In this document: positions 1 through 6,425 of the stretch, in pieces
How positions within the stretch are numbered: the first letter of the stretch is position 1
Layout of the letters: each line of letters opens with the position of its first letter
Source: Clostridia bacterium
Lineage (GTDB): Bacteria > Bacillota > Clostridia > Oscillospirales > Butyricicoccaceae
NCBI GenBank assembly: GCA_017407765.1
Contig: JAFQVZ010000178.1
Coordinates: 1 to 9,343 of the forward strand
Length of the DNA stretch: 9,343 nucleotides
Direction of reading: 5' to 3'
The notes under the pieces: generated by a model
The model's input: the letters and a program-made list of their open reading frames with translations, nothing else
Database searches by the model: none
What the model was told of the DNA's origin: nothing
Made by a program: the position numbers and the translations under genes

Positions 1-758
1 ATAATTATGTTCCGGTCGAATCAGGCCCTATATGCGGACTGTTTGATGACTTTAATCATTTTGTAATGGGACTTGTCAACTTTACGATAGAGTGCTGGGA
101 TCTTTATCCCAGAGCAGGCATTCCTCATACATTCCCCACAAAGCTCAAAAACGACGAGCAGCAGTACGAGCAGATGAAAAAGGTCTATGAATGGGCTGAT
201 GAGAATCTCGGCAAAGAAGCCATTATGCCCTGGACTGAGTTTGACCATCCTCAGCTTGGTAAGGTGGAGATAGGCGGATATGACTACAAGACCCTCGTTC
301 AGAATTGCCCGCCTAAGTTCCTGCAGCAGGAGGTTGAAAAGCACGGCCGATTTATTCTCAGAGCGGCAAAGGCAATGCCCAGGCTCGAAGTCCGCGGAGT
401 CAAGGCTGCTCCGATCGGTGATGCCTGGAAGATAGAGGCCTGTGTTTATAACTCGCGTTTCCTGCCTACATATATCACCAAAGAGGCTCTGAATCTCAAG
501 ATCGTAGGGCCCGTAAAGGCAACCATCGGCGGAAAAGATGTCGAAATACTTGAAGGAAAGAAGACGGTTGACCTTGGTCAGCTCGAAGGTTTCTCGGGAA
601 TTAAGAATGGTGCATCTTCGGGAGGGCAGGTAAGCATCGTCGGCGCACCCTGCGAGAAGCAGGTATCCTGGATAGTCAGGGCACCTGCCGGCACCGAGAT
701 CACGCTTTCCTTTACGCATCCCCGTGCGGGCAAGGCAGAGGCAAAGATCACACTGTAA
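1..758 (+). CDS. M14-family zinc metallocarboxypeptidase, C-terminal part (5' end outside window)
   Basis: The reading frame is open from base 3 with no stop before TAA at 756-758, so this is the 3' part of a longer gene; the ATG at 66 lies inside the protein and is not the start. The family is called from the segment FTIECWD (Glu codon at 90-92), which resembles the M14 motif carrying the catalytic glutamate, followed by an aromatic-rich stretch and an amphipathic helix (KFLQQEVEKHGRFILRAAKA) typical of the end of the catalytic domain. After it come about 120 residues rich in beta-forming and Gly/Val residues (from LEVRGVKAA onward), probably a C-terminal beta-sandwich accessory domain. M14 enzymes remove C-terminal residues from peptides or cleave muropeptides; the substrate cannot be read here. 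The zinc ligands HxxE and the later His would lie upstream and are not visible. Whether it is exported is unknown because the N-terminus is missing. Confidence 0.72.
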   Translation, partial: NYVPVESGPICGLFDDFNHFVMGLVNFTIECWDLYPRAGIPHTFPTKLKNDEQQYEQMKKVYEWADENLGKEAIMPWTEFDHPQLGKVEIGGYDYKTLVQNCPPKFLQQEVEKHGRFILRAAKAMPRLEVRGVKAAPIGDAWKIEACVYNSRFLPTYITKEALNLKIVGPVKATIGGKDVEILEGKKTVDLGQLEGFSGIKNGASSGGQVSIVGAPCEKQVSWIVRAPAGTEITLSFTHPRAGKAEAKITL

Positions 759-777
759 GAACAACATATATTTAGTG

Positions 778-807
778 AACAGGCGGCGTTTGCCGCCTGT
801 TTGTTTT
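778..807 (+). terminator. Rho-independent terminator of the peptidase gene
   Basis: A perfect 10-bp stem (AACAGGCGGC at 778-787 with GCCGCCTGTT at 792-801), a GTTT loop and a T-rich tail (TTTGTTTT) start 20 bases after the peptidase stop codon. It separates this gene from the next operon. Confidence 0.85.
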
Positions 808-849
808 GGGTAAAACTAAAGTGAATTGTGCAAAATGTGTGTACTAATA

Positions 850-878
850 TTGCTTTTTCGGTGCTCTTAGGGTATGAT
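850..878 (+). promoter_or_regulatory. Sigma-70/SigA-type promoter of the DUF2156-GNAT-HD operon
   Basis: A -35 element TTGCTT (850-855) and a -10 element TATGAT (873-878) are separated by exactly 17 bases. A start of transcription near 885 would leave a leader of about 35 bases before the ATG at 919. GGGAG at 902-906 is the likely ribosome site, 12 bases before the ATG, which is somewhat long. Confidence 0.65.
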
Positions 879-918
879 ATATATGAAATAAAATCACAGT
901 TGGGAGTTGGCATTATAC

Positions 919-1842
919 ATGCTGGAATTCAGAAAACTGGAGCTTTCAGATAAAGATATTATCGAGCCTTATCTTGCCCATGACGGCGAGATCATGGCAG
1001 ACAGAACTTTTGCGTCGCTCTATATATGGAGACAGCGCTATGATGTAAAGATATGCATAAAAAATGGTATTCTTTATTTCAATGGCACAGAGTACGATGG
1101 CAAAAGGACATATTATATGCCTCTTTCCCTCAGAGATGGCTATATCAAAGAAGCTTTTGAGGAAATTGAGGCCGATGCAGCCGAATATGGTATGGACTAT
1201 CAGGTAGTTCTGGTCACTTCGGCCGTCAGAGCTGAACTTGAAGAGATCTTTGAAGATAAATATGTCTGCTTTGAGGATCGTGACAGCTTTGATTACCTCT
1301 ATAATGCATCTGATCTTCGCGAGCTTAGGGGAAGAAAGTATCAGGCTAAGCGTAATCATATTAATAAGTTTAAAAGCATCTATGACGGAAGATGGCGTTA
1401 TGAGGCGATCGAAGGCGATGAGCATCGCAGAGCAATAAAGGATTATACCCGCAAGTGGAGCGAAGCCCGCGGTGTTGACGGATATCAGAAGGACTATGAG
1501 CTTGAGCTGCAGGCCATCGAGCAGGCTCTTGATCACATGAACGAGCTGGATATTCGAGGCGGAATAATCTGGATAGATGATCAGGTAGCTGCGTATACGC
1601 TTGGCGCAGTTACAAACAACGGCAAGGCGATGGATGTTCTTTTTGAAAAGGCCGATACGTCTTACGAGGGCTCATACACAGCGATCAATAACATGTTTGT
1701 TGTGAATGCATGTGAGGGTATAGAGATAATAAACCGAGAAGAAGATCTTGGCATTGCCGGCCTCAGAACAGCTAAGCTTTCCTATAATCCCGTTAAGCTG
1801 ACAGAGAAGCATATAGTTATGCCCAAAAGAGGAGAAGCATGA
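919..1842 (+). CDS. DUF2156 family protein (phosphatidylglycerol lysyltransferase C-terminal-like)
   Basis: A 307-residue soluble protein with no signal peptide or membrane segment. It matches the stand-alone DUF2156 pattern: an N-terminal lobe with FASLYIWRQRYDVKI (31-45), a central basic segment RGRKYQAKRNHINKFKS (137-153), and a C-terminal block INREEDLGIAGLRTAKLSYN (271-290) that is highly characteristic of the family. The fold is the GNAT-like/FemX fold found in the C-terminal part of lipid aminoacyl-transferases such as MprF, but the membrane flippase part is absent, so a role in aminoacyl transfer is only a family-level guess. ATG 919 is preferred over TTG 907, because GGGAG (902-906) abuts the TTG directly but lies 12 bases before the ATG. 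Its stop overlaps the start of the following acetyltransferase gene, so the two are probably translationally coupled. DUF2156 and GNAT genes often occur side by side in Clostridia, from memory. Confidence 0.85.
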   Translation: MLEFRKLELSDKDIIEPYLAHDGEIMADRTFASLYIWRQRYDVKICIKNGILYFNGTEYDGKRTYYMPLSLRDGYIKEAFEEIEADAAEYGMDYQVVLVTSAVRAELEEIFEDKYVCFEDRDSFDYLYNASDLRELRGRKYQAKRNHINKFKSIYDGRWRYEAIEGDEHRRAIKDYTRKWSEARGVDGYQKDYELELQAIEQALDHMNELDIRGGIIWIDDQVAAYTLGAVTNNGKAMDVLFEKADTSYEGSYTAINNMFVVNACEGIEIINREEDLGIAGLRTAKLSYNPVKLTEKHIVMPKRGEA

Positions 1843-2678
1843 TGGACATAGAGTTTGCCGGTGCCTGCGACAGAGAAGAGATAGAAGCTTTGTATAACCT
1901 TGTTTTTTCAGGGGAAGAGGAATATGCCTCCTACTATCACGACAATTTCTGGAGACCCGAGCGTTGTCTCGTTGTAAGAGAAAACGGAAAGATTATCTCT
2001 ATGGTTAATCTGATGGATCAGGAAATGACCCTTGGAGAAGAAGTGTTTAAGGCAACATACATCTTTGCCGCTGCGACCCATCCCGACCACAGAGGTAAGG
2101 GGCTTATGGGAAAAATGCTTGAGAATTCTTTTGAACTGGGAAGAAAATGGGGAAAAGATCTATCGATCCTTATAACCGAGAACGACAGCCTTTTTGATTT
2201 TTACAAACGCTTCGGATATCAGCCTGTATTTGGCGTTTCCAAAACAGAGATATCTGAGGAACCACCTGTTTATATGTGTAAAGCCAGAATACTTGACATT
2301 GGTGACGAGAGCCGTATGAAGAAGGTGTATGACTGCTTTTCGCAGGGCAGGCTTAAAATAGAGCGCAGCGAAGAGCGATTCCGCCAGATACTTGGAGAAT
2401 ACGAAGGCAGGGCGTATGGTTTGTTCGACCAGAGCGGAGAGAATATGATCGCTTATTGCCTGATGGATGAAGCTCATATGAGAGCAGCAGAGGTGATAGG
2501 CATGGGCTGCGGATATCTTCTTTATATCTGTTGTGCTTCGCCGGAGGGTTATGGCTGCGGCCTGCCTGAGTTGGAGAACAGCAGACCCATAGGATGTGCG
2601 CTTCCGCTGAGTGAAAGAGGAGCCGCTGTTCTTGATAAGGGAGTTTATCCTCCCTATATTAACATCCTTTTTAATTGA
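1839..2678 (+). CDS. GNAT family N-acetyltransferase (two-lobe type)
   Basis: An acyl-CoA-dependent acetyltransferase, 279 residues if the ATG at 1839 is used. The acetyl-CoA-binding motif A is clear: AATHPDHRGKGLMGKML (78-94), fitting R/Q-x-x-G-x-G/A at HRGKGL, and it is followed by the motif B pattern SLFDFYKRFGYQP (117-129) typical of GNAT C-terminal strands and helix. After about residue 145 comes a second, less conserved lobe ending in YINILFN, a tail common in this Firmicutes subgroup. No substrate can be assigned. The tandem ATGATG at 1839-1844 gives two possible starts; AGAGGAG (1828-1834) is 4 bases from the first and 7 from the second, so 1842 may be the one used. The overlap with the upstream DUF2156 stop suggests coupling, and the next gene follows after 8 bases. 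Confidence 0.85.
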   Translation: MMDIEFAGACDREEIEALYNLVFSGEEEYASYYHDNFWRPERCLVVRENGKIISMVNLMDQEMTLGEEVFKATYIFAAATHPDHRGKGLMGKMLENSFELGRKWGKDLSILITENDSLFDFYKRFGYQPVFGVSKTEISEEPPVYMCKARILDIGDESRMKKVYDCFSQGRLKIERSEERFRQILGEYEGRAYGLFDQSGENMIAYCLMDEAHMRAAEVIGMGCGYLLYICCASPEGYGCGLPELENSRPIGCALPLSERGAAVLDKGVYPPYINILFN

Positions 2679-2686
2679 GGTGTGAC

Positions 2687-3178
2687 ATGAATAAGACAGA
2701 TAAGATTTATCGCCTGATGATGGAGTTCTACAGAGGCGATGCCCATCAGATTCAGCATTTTGTTAAGGTCCATAGTTTTGCCGCGATCATTGGCAGAGGA
2801 GAGGGCCTTTCTGAAAGAGAGCAGTTTATCCTTGAGGCAGCGGCTCTTGTGCATGATATCGGGATCAAGCCGGCGAAGGAAAAATACGGCAGCAGCCGTG
2901 GGCCGCTTCAGGAGCAGGAAGGCCCCGAACCCGCAGCAAAGCTCCTTACAGAAGCTGGGGTAGATAAAGAGGCCGTCGAGCGTATCTGCTGGCTGGTAGC
3001 GCATCATCACACCTATGAACCGGTTGAAGGCATCGATCACCGCATTCTGCTGGAGGCTGATTATCTTGTAAATCAGCATGAGGGCGGACGGGACAAAGAT
3101 GCGGCAAGAAGTGCTGTTGAGGGTTTTTTCAGAACCCAAACCGGAACGGAACTTTGTAAGGTAATGTTTGATCTTTAA
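2687..3178 (+). CDS. HD-domain phosphohydrolase
   Basis: A 163-residue metal-dependent HD-superfamily protein. The signature is complete: candidate first ligand His29 (or His24), the HD pair His56-Asp57 in ALVHDIG, a His cluster 106-108 in VAHHHTY, and a distal Asp125 in LLEADYL. Such small single-domain HD proteins hydrolyse phosphoesters, often of nucleotides, but the substrate is not predictable from the sequence. ATG 2687 is chosen because GAGG (2677-2680) lies 6 bases upstream; the in-frame TTG at 2675 has no ribosome site. The gene begins 8 bases after the GNAT stop, so it is the third member of that operon, and a strong hairpin terminator follows 10 bases after its stop codon. Confidence 0.88.
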   Translation: MNKTDKIYRLMMEFYRGDAHQIQHFVKVHSFAAIIGRGEGLSEREQFILEAAALVHDIGIKPAKEKYGSSRGPLQEQEGPEPAAKLLTEAGVDKEAVERICWLVAHHHTYEPVEGIDHRILLEADYLVNQHEGGRDKDAARSAVEGFFRTQTGTELCKVMFDL

Positions 3179-3187
3179 ATAAAACAA

Positions 3188-3218
3188 GCCCCCTGACTAA
3201 TGTCAGGGGGCAATTTTT
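3188..3218. terminator. Bidirectional intrinsic terminator between convergent operons
   Basis: A perfect 10-bp GC-rich stem (GCCCCCTGAC 3188-3197 with GTCAGGGGGC 3202-3211) with a TAAT loop is followed on the plus strand by TTTTT (3214-3218). On the minus strand the same stem is followed by TTGTTTTATTT, so it can serve the HD operon and the convergent Se/S operon. Confidence 0.85.
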
Positions 3219-3238
3219 ATGCAGCTAGCATATAAAAT
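3213..3238 (-). other. AT-rich hairpin just after the carrier B stop codon
   Basis: On the minus strand, one base after the TGA stop of carrier B, a 10-bp stem with a single bulged base (ATTTTATATGC with GCATAAAAAT) encloses a five-base loop, TAGCT. It sits directly beside the GC-rich terminator. It may be part of termination or mRNA 3'-end protection. It does not show an obvious bacterial SECIS apical loop. Confidence 0.45.
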
Positions 3239-3239
3239 G

Positions 3240-3512
3240 TCAGCAATATCTGTCGCGTTTGGATTTTATCTGACCTTCAAGAGGGACGATAGCATGATGA
3301 GGAGCATTATGCTTTTCGATACATGCTCTGGCAGCTTCAAGATGCTCGGGCTCAAGAAGGATCGACATGCCGCATGAAAGTTCGCCCTGGATTGCACGGG
3401 GAGCGGGGGCAATACGAGCCTTTATTCCATCCTGACGGAGCAGATCGAGCAGGTGAAGGCCTTGCTCATAGTTGGCAAACAGAATATACCAACGAATATT
3501 ACTCTCTGCCAT
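3240..3512 (-). CDS. DUF3343 putative Se/S carrier-like protein (carrier B), ending in Cys
   Basis: A 90-residue soluble protein of the DUF3343 / Se_S_carrier family. The hallmark is present: an N-terminal strand-helix WYILFANYEQGLHLLDLL (8-25) followed by the Pro-rich strand IAPAPRAIQGELSCGMSI with the conserved Cys47-Gly48. There are two further cysteines, Cys64 and the C-terminal residue Cys90, which sits on a basic tail KSKRDRYC. The family is proposed, from genome context with selenium and cysteine-desulfurase genes, to carry sulfur or selenium as persulfide/perselenide; no biochemistry can be inferred beyond that. Its start overlaps the end of the double-cubane reductase gene by 14 bases and has no good ribosome site of its own, so it is probably made by translational coupling with the reductase. 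That makes the reductase its most likely partner. Confidence 0.8.
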   Translation of the reverse strand: MAESNIRWYILFANYEQGLHLLDLLRQDGIKARIAPAPRAIQGELSCGMSILLEPEHLEAARACIEKHNAPHHAIVPLEGQIKSKRDRYC

Positions 3513-4779
3513 TGAGCAGTTCGATGAAGGCGCTTACGCGTGTGCGAAGCTGTTCGGCATCGGTGTCGGCATAATCGGTCTCGAGGCTGAGAACGGGGAT
3601 GTTCTCTTCCTTAAGAGCATTTGCGACCGAATACTTCTCTGTATCGTAGAGGCAGCAGAACTTCAGGCTGCAGTCGATGACACCGTCGACCTTATATTCC
3701 TTGCAGAGGCGGATAATATCGTCAATTCTGCCTGTGTTGGGTGTGAAGCATGCGCAGTTGGTCTTCATATAGCGCTGCGACAGAGCCATAAACTGTTCGT
3801 CAAGTGTTGTGCCGTTTTCGTCTACGAGATTTTCGAAATAGCGTGTGCCTGTGCACATTTCTTCACATACAACAGCGGCGCCGCTTGTTTCAATGATGTT
3901 GTGGAGCTTCCAGTTGGGAACGGCGAGGGGAGTGCCCGTGATCAGGATACGCTTTGTGCCTGCGGGAACGACCGATACTCCATCAGCAATGCGCTTCTCG
4001 AGCTCGTCGGCAAGGCGGTTGCACATCTGAGCGCAGCGTACGGGATCATCAAAGAAGGAGATCTGTGTCATCAGCAGAGCATCTCGGCCCGAAATAGGCA
4101 GACATTCCGATTTTCTGCAGTTGTATACGCGCTGCAGAGCCTTGCGCTTTTCGTTGTGGATCCTGATGGATTCAGCCAGCTTTTCGGGAGTGATCTCGTT
4201 GCCGGTGAACTCTTCAACGATCTTTGCAAACTCGGCGATCTCTTCCTTCCATTTGATGATATCCTTTTCGCGCTTCATCTGAGGTACATCCATGATATGC
4301 ATGGGAACATCCTGGCCGAGGATCTCGTATGCCTTCTTCTTGCCGTCACAGGTCGTTTCGCCTACATACATATCGGCAATGCGGAAGAAGGGGCATGTCT
4401 TGCCAAGGCGTGCGCCGACAGAGGCTTTAACGAGAGGGCACATGCTTCTGGGCAGGACCTTTTCGCCGTCGGGCACCCAGAACTGCGAACCGCCGCAGAG
4501 GCCGGTTACGATGCCGTTTGCAGCAACGATGACTTCATCGGGAACATATACGCAGAAGGTGCCGAATACCTTGCGGCCTTCCTTCTGAGCAGCAATGAGC
4601 TCGGCGGGACGAATGCCATGAACTTCCGAGATTACCAGATCCCAGAAATCCATGCCCTGGGGGCGGTTTTCCTGTGACAGGAATACGTCGCCTACAGCTG
4701 TAGGCAGGACCTGACACAGCAGATCGTGGTTTTCAAGATCCATACCGAGATCTTTCCACATTTCTACATAGTTTGACAT
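3499..4779 (-). CDS. Double-cubane-cluster reductase (2-hydroxyacyl-CoA dehydratase family, YjiM/DCCP-like)
   Basis: A 426-residue oxygen-sensitive Fe-S protein of the HgdB/DCCP superfamily. Visible family features are GTFCVYVPDEVIVAANG (Cys76), LCGG (Cys95), MCPLVK (Cys114), CPFF (Cys129) and TTCDGKKK (Cys144) in the first domain, a helical linker, and in the second domain CEEMCTGTRYF (Cys305, Cys309) and GVIDCSLKFCCLYD (Cys370, Cys375, Cys376). A single polypeptide with this extra cysteine set fits the homodimeric double-cubane proteins that carry an [Fe8S9] cluster, rather than the two-subunit 2-hydroxyacyl-CoA dehydratases. The characterised DCCP reduces small molecules using electrons pushed by an ATP-hydrolysing activator; the physiological substrate is unknown. 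That activator (HgdC/YjiL type) is not in the window. AGGAGG lies 8 bases before the ATG. The gene follows the cysteine desulfurase after 71 bases and overlaps carrier B. Confidence 0.85.
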   Translation of the reverse strand: MSNYVEMWKDLGMDLENHDLLCQVLPTAVGDVFLSQENRPQGMDFWDLVISEVHGIRPAELIAAQKEGRKVFGTFCVYVPDEVIVAANGIVTGLCGGSQFWVPDGEKVLPRSMCPLVKASVGARLGKTCPFFRIADMYVGETTCDGKKKAYEILGQDVPMHIMDVPQMKREKDIIKWKEEIAEFAKIVEEFTGNEITPEKLAESIRIHNEKRKALQRVYNCRKSECLPISGRDALLMTQISFFDDPVRCAQMCNRLADELEKRIADGVSVVPAGTKRILITGTPLAVPNWKLHNIIETSGAAVVCEEMCTGTRYFENLVDENGTTLDEQFMALSQRYMKTNCACFTPNTGRIDDIIRLCKEYKVDGVIDCSLKFCCLYDTEKYSVANALKEENIPVLSLETDYADTDAEQLRTRVSAFIELLNGRE

Positions 4780-4850
4780 AATAGTTTCCTCCTTTGGTTT
4801 AAGGGCGCGTTAACACACTCTCTCTTGTATTTAAATGGGATACAAAAGTT

Positions 4851-5990
4851 TTAATCTTCCTGAGCAAGCTCTTCGATCGCTCTGATGGCCTGATCTATCT
4901 CCTCTTCTGTGTTGAACCAAGAAATACTGAAACGTACGGCGCCCTGAGCGGTGGTGCCGAGGGCCTGATGGAGGCGGGGAGCACAGTGGGCGCCGGCACG
5001 TGTTGCAATGCCATAGTCCTCAGAGAGGGCATCGGACACCATAGCCGAGTCATAATCGCGGATGTTGAGGGTTACGATAGCTGTGCGGGGCTGGGAGAAA
5101 TCTCCATAGACTTTAACGCCTTCAATAGCAGAAACGCCTTTATAGAAACGTTCCATAAGAGCGTGTTCTTTGGCGGCGATGGCATCTACGGTAACTTCAT
5201 TGAGATAATCAAGGGCAGCCGAAAGGCCGGCAATACCGTGTCCGTTAAGTGTGCCCGCTTCAAGACAGGAGGGGAATTCGACGGGCTGATGCTTATTGTA
5301 GGACTGGATACCCGAGCCGCCGACCTTGAAAGGACGAATTGTCAGGCCATCGCGTACACAAAGGCCGCCTGTACCCTGGGGACCCATAAGACCCTTGTGA
5401 CCTGTGAAGCAGAGAATGTCGATATTCATTGCTTCCATATCGATAGGAGCTGCGCCTGCTGTCTGAGATGCATCAACAATAAGGAGAAGGCCATGCTTCT
5501 TTGCGATCTGTCCTACACGAACAAGGTCGACCATGGTTCCAAGAAGATTGGAGGCATGGGTACAGACGATAGCGCTGGTCTCGGGAGTGATGAGCTTTTC
5601 AAAGTCATCATAGTCGATGCGGCCCTGCTGATCGGCAGGGACAAAAGAGAGCTTTACATTCTGTTCCTCCTCAAGACGATAGAGAGGACGGAGGACAGAA
5701 TTATGCTCAAGGTCGGTGGAGATTACATGGCTGCCATGAGGGATCGCACCGGTGATGGCAATATTTAGAGCTTCGGTTGAGTTGCAGGTGAAAATAACGT
5801 GATCGGGGGATTTGCAGCCAAAAAGCTTTGCCAGCTTGCACCTTGTGTCATAAACGGTTCTGGATGCTTGAAGGGCACTGCCGTGGGCGCCGCGGGACGC
5901 ATTTCCCATGCTGCTCATTGCCGATACTACAGCATCAATGACCTGCTGGGGTTTGAACATCGTTGTGGCAGCATTATCAAGATATATCAT
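4851..5990 (-). CDS. Class V aminotransferase-fold cysteine desulfurase (EF2568-like)
   Basis: A 379-residue PLP enzyme expected to convert cysteine to alanine and an enzyme-bound persulfide (or to release selenium from selenocysteine). The order of motifs is complete: YLDNAATT (3-10), GNASRGAHGSAL (29-40), CNSTEALN (69-76), the PLP-stacking EHNS (95-98), the PLP-binding Asp in DASQ (Asp173), the Schiff-base lysine in TGHK (Lys199), and the active-site cysteine in TRAGAHCAPRLHQALGT (Cys336). The short RAGAHCAP loop and compact length fit the EF2568-type subgroup, which in some genomes sits near selenium-dependent hydroxylase genes, rather than housekeeping IscS or SufS. No SufU/IscU scaffold is adjacent; instead two DUF3343 carriers flank it and the reductase. 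ATG 5990 is supported by AAAGGAAG about 10 bases upstream. It begins 20 bases after the stop of carrier A. Confidence 0.88.
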   Translation of the reverse strand: MIYLDNAATTMFKPQQVIDAVVSAMSSMGNASRGAHGSALQASRTVYDTRCKLAKLFGCKSPDHVIFTCNSTEALNIAITGAIPHGSHVISTDLEHNSVLRPLYRLEEEQNVKLSFVPADQQGRIDYDDFEKLITPETSAIVCTHASNLLGTMVDLVRVGQIAKKHGLLLIVDASQTAGAAPIDMEAMNIDILCFTGHKGLMGPQGTGGLCVRDGLTIRPFKVGGSGIQSYNKHQPVEFPSCLEAGTLNGHGIAGLSAALDYLNEVTVDAIAAKEHALMERFYKGVSAIEGVKVYGDFSQPRTAIVTLNIRDYDSAMVSDALSEDYGIATRAGAHCAPRLHQALGTTAQGAVRFSISWFNTEEEIDQAIRAIEELAQED

Positions 5991-6010
5991 GAGAGCATCT
6001 TCCTTTCTGA

Positions 6011-6247
6011 TTACAGTTCAATGATATGTGTTTCGGCGAATCTTACATTATTGGCATTCATCTTTTCGATAAAAGCGGCCTCCATATCAGCGGGTGCCTT
6101 CCATGCAAGGCCGCAGCCGGCCTTAAGTGCGCCGGGAATAGGGGAAAGGCGGCCGGGGAGATCGTTTTGCTTGCAGAACATTTCCATAGCGATAGCGTCG
6201 GGAGTATTGGCAAATGTGATGATAAGTGTAGGTTCTTTGGTCTTCAT
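6011..6247 (-). CDS. DUF3343 putative Se/S carrier-like protein (carrier A)
   Basis: A 78-residue small protein, first gene of the minus-strand operon. It shares the DUF3343 layout with carrier B: LIITFANTPDAIAMEMFCKQ (8-27) as strand and helix, then LSPIPGALKAGCGLAWKA (34-51) with the conserved Cys45-Gly46 preceded by the IPGALKAG strand. It differs from carrier B in lacking the basic tail and the terminal cysteine; its only other cysteine is Cys25. A role in carrying persulfide or selenium from the adjacent desulfurase is inferred from context. AAGAGG lies about 7 bases before the ATG, and the cysteine desulfurase start follows after 20 bases, so the two are surely co-transcribed. Confidence 0.78.
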   Translation of the reverse strand: MKTKEPTLIITFANTPDAIAMEMFCKQNDLPGRLSPIPGALKAGCGLAWKAPADMEAAFIEKMNANNVRFAETHIIEL

Positions 6248-6279
6248 TTTTTCGCCTCTTATTTTATATTAAAGTGTTA

Positions 6280-6293
6280 GCTTTGATTAAAGC
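6280..6293. promoter_or_regulatory. Short palindrome, possible operator
   Basis: GCTTT-GATT-AAAGC is a small inverted repeat lying over the proposed -10 element and transcription start of the minus-strand operon. Position suggests a regulator site, but 5-bp arms in AT-rich DNA can arise by chance. Confidence 0.3.
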
Positions 6294-6319
6294 ATAGCAT
6301 AGGGGTATTTTATTTTGAA
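6291..6319 (-). promoter_or_regulatory. Candidate promoter of the Se/S-carrier, desulfurase and reductase operon
   Basis: Read on the minus strand, TTCAAA (6319-6314) and TATGCT (6296-6291) are separated by 17 bases. Transcription would begin near 6284, giving a leader of about 37 bases before the ATG at 6247. The -35 element matches only four of six consensus bases, and a second TATGCT overlaps 5 bases upstream, so the exact site is uncertain. Confidence 0.4.
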
Positions 6320-6390
6320 ATTGTTTTTTTAAATCATTTTGAATAGCTTTATTTGATTTTTTAATAAAGATATATGCCTGTATAAAAATG

Positions 6391-6399
6391 TGCTATGAT
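6391..6399 (+). promoter_or_regulatory. Extended -10 promoter of the UroD-like/RACo operon
   Basis: TGCTATGAT is an extended -10 element (TG-N-TATGAT). No good -35 hexamer stands 16-18 bases upstream, which extended -10 promoters tolerate. Transcription would start around 6405-6407, which is downstream of the ATG at 6402 and bears on the choice of start for the first gene. Confidence 0.5.
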
Positions 6400-6418
6400 A
6401 CATGGGTAACAATCCGAT

Positions 6419-6425
6419 GGGGGTG
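6419..6425 (+). promoter_or_regulatory. Ribosome binding site that decides the start of the first UroD-like gene
   Basis: GGGGGTG can pair with the anti-Shine-Dalgarno sequence over seven bases with one G-U pair. The core ends 8 bases before TTG 6432. Neither ATG 6402 nor ATG 6417 has a comparable site. Confidence 0.5.

Noticed and set aside
21..767. A 248-codon minus-strand frame over the start of the window
   Set aside because: It is the shadow of the M14 peptidase frame, which has a recognisable catalytic-Glu motif and continues beyond the window edge; the shadow crosses the peptidase stop.
3472..4677. A 401-codon open frame on the plus strand opposite the double-cubane reductase
   Set aside because: It is antisense to a clear Fe-S reductase with conserved cysteine motifs, has no recognisable family, and long antisense frames arise from the codon bias of the real gene.
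4825..4845. Inverted repeat TTGTAT / ATACAA between the desulfurase and the reductase genes
   Set aside because: The stem is only 6 bp of AT-rich sequence with a 9-base loop and no U-tract, too weak to call a terminator or attenuator.
4968..5768. A 266-codon plus-strand frame opposite the cysteine desulfurase
   Set aside because: It lies wholly within the well-supported desulfurase gene on the other strand and its translation shows no domain or ribosome site.
6331..6359. AAATCA ... TGATTT inverted repeat in the divergent region, considered as an FNR/CRP-like site
   Set aside because: The half-sites are 17 bases apart and lack the TTGAT-N4-ATCAA form; AT-rich DNA gives such matches by chance.
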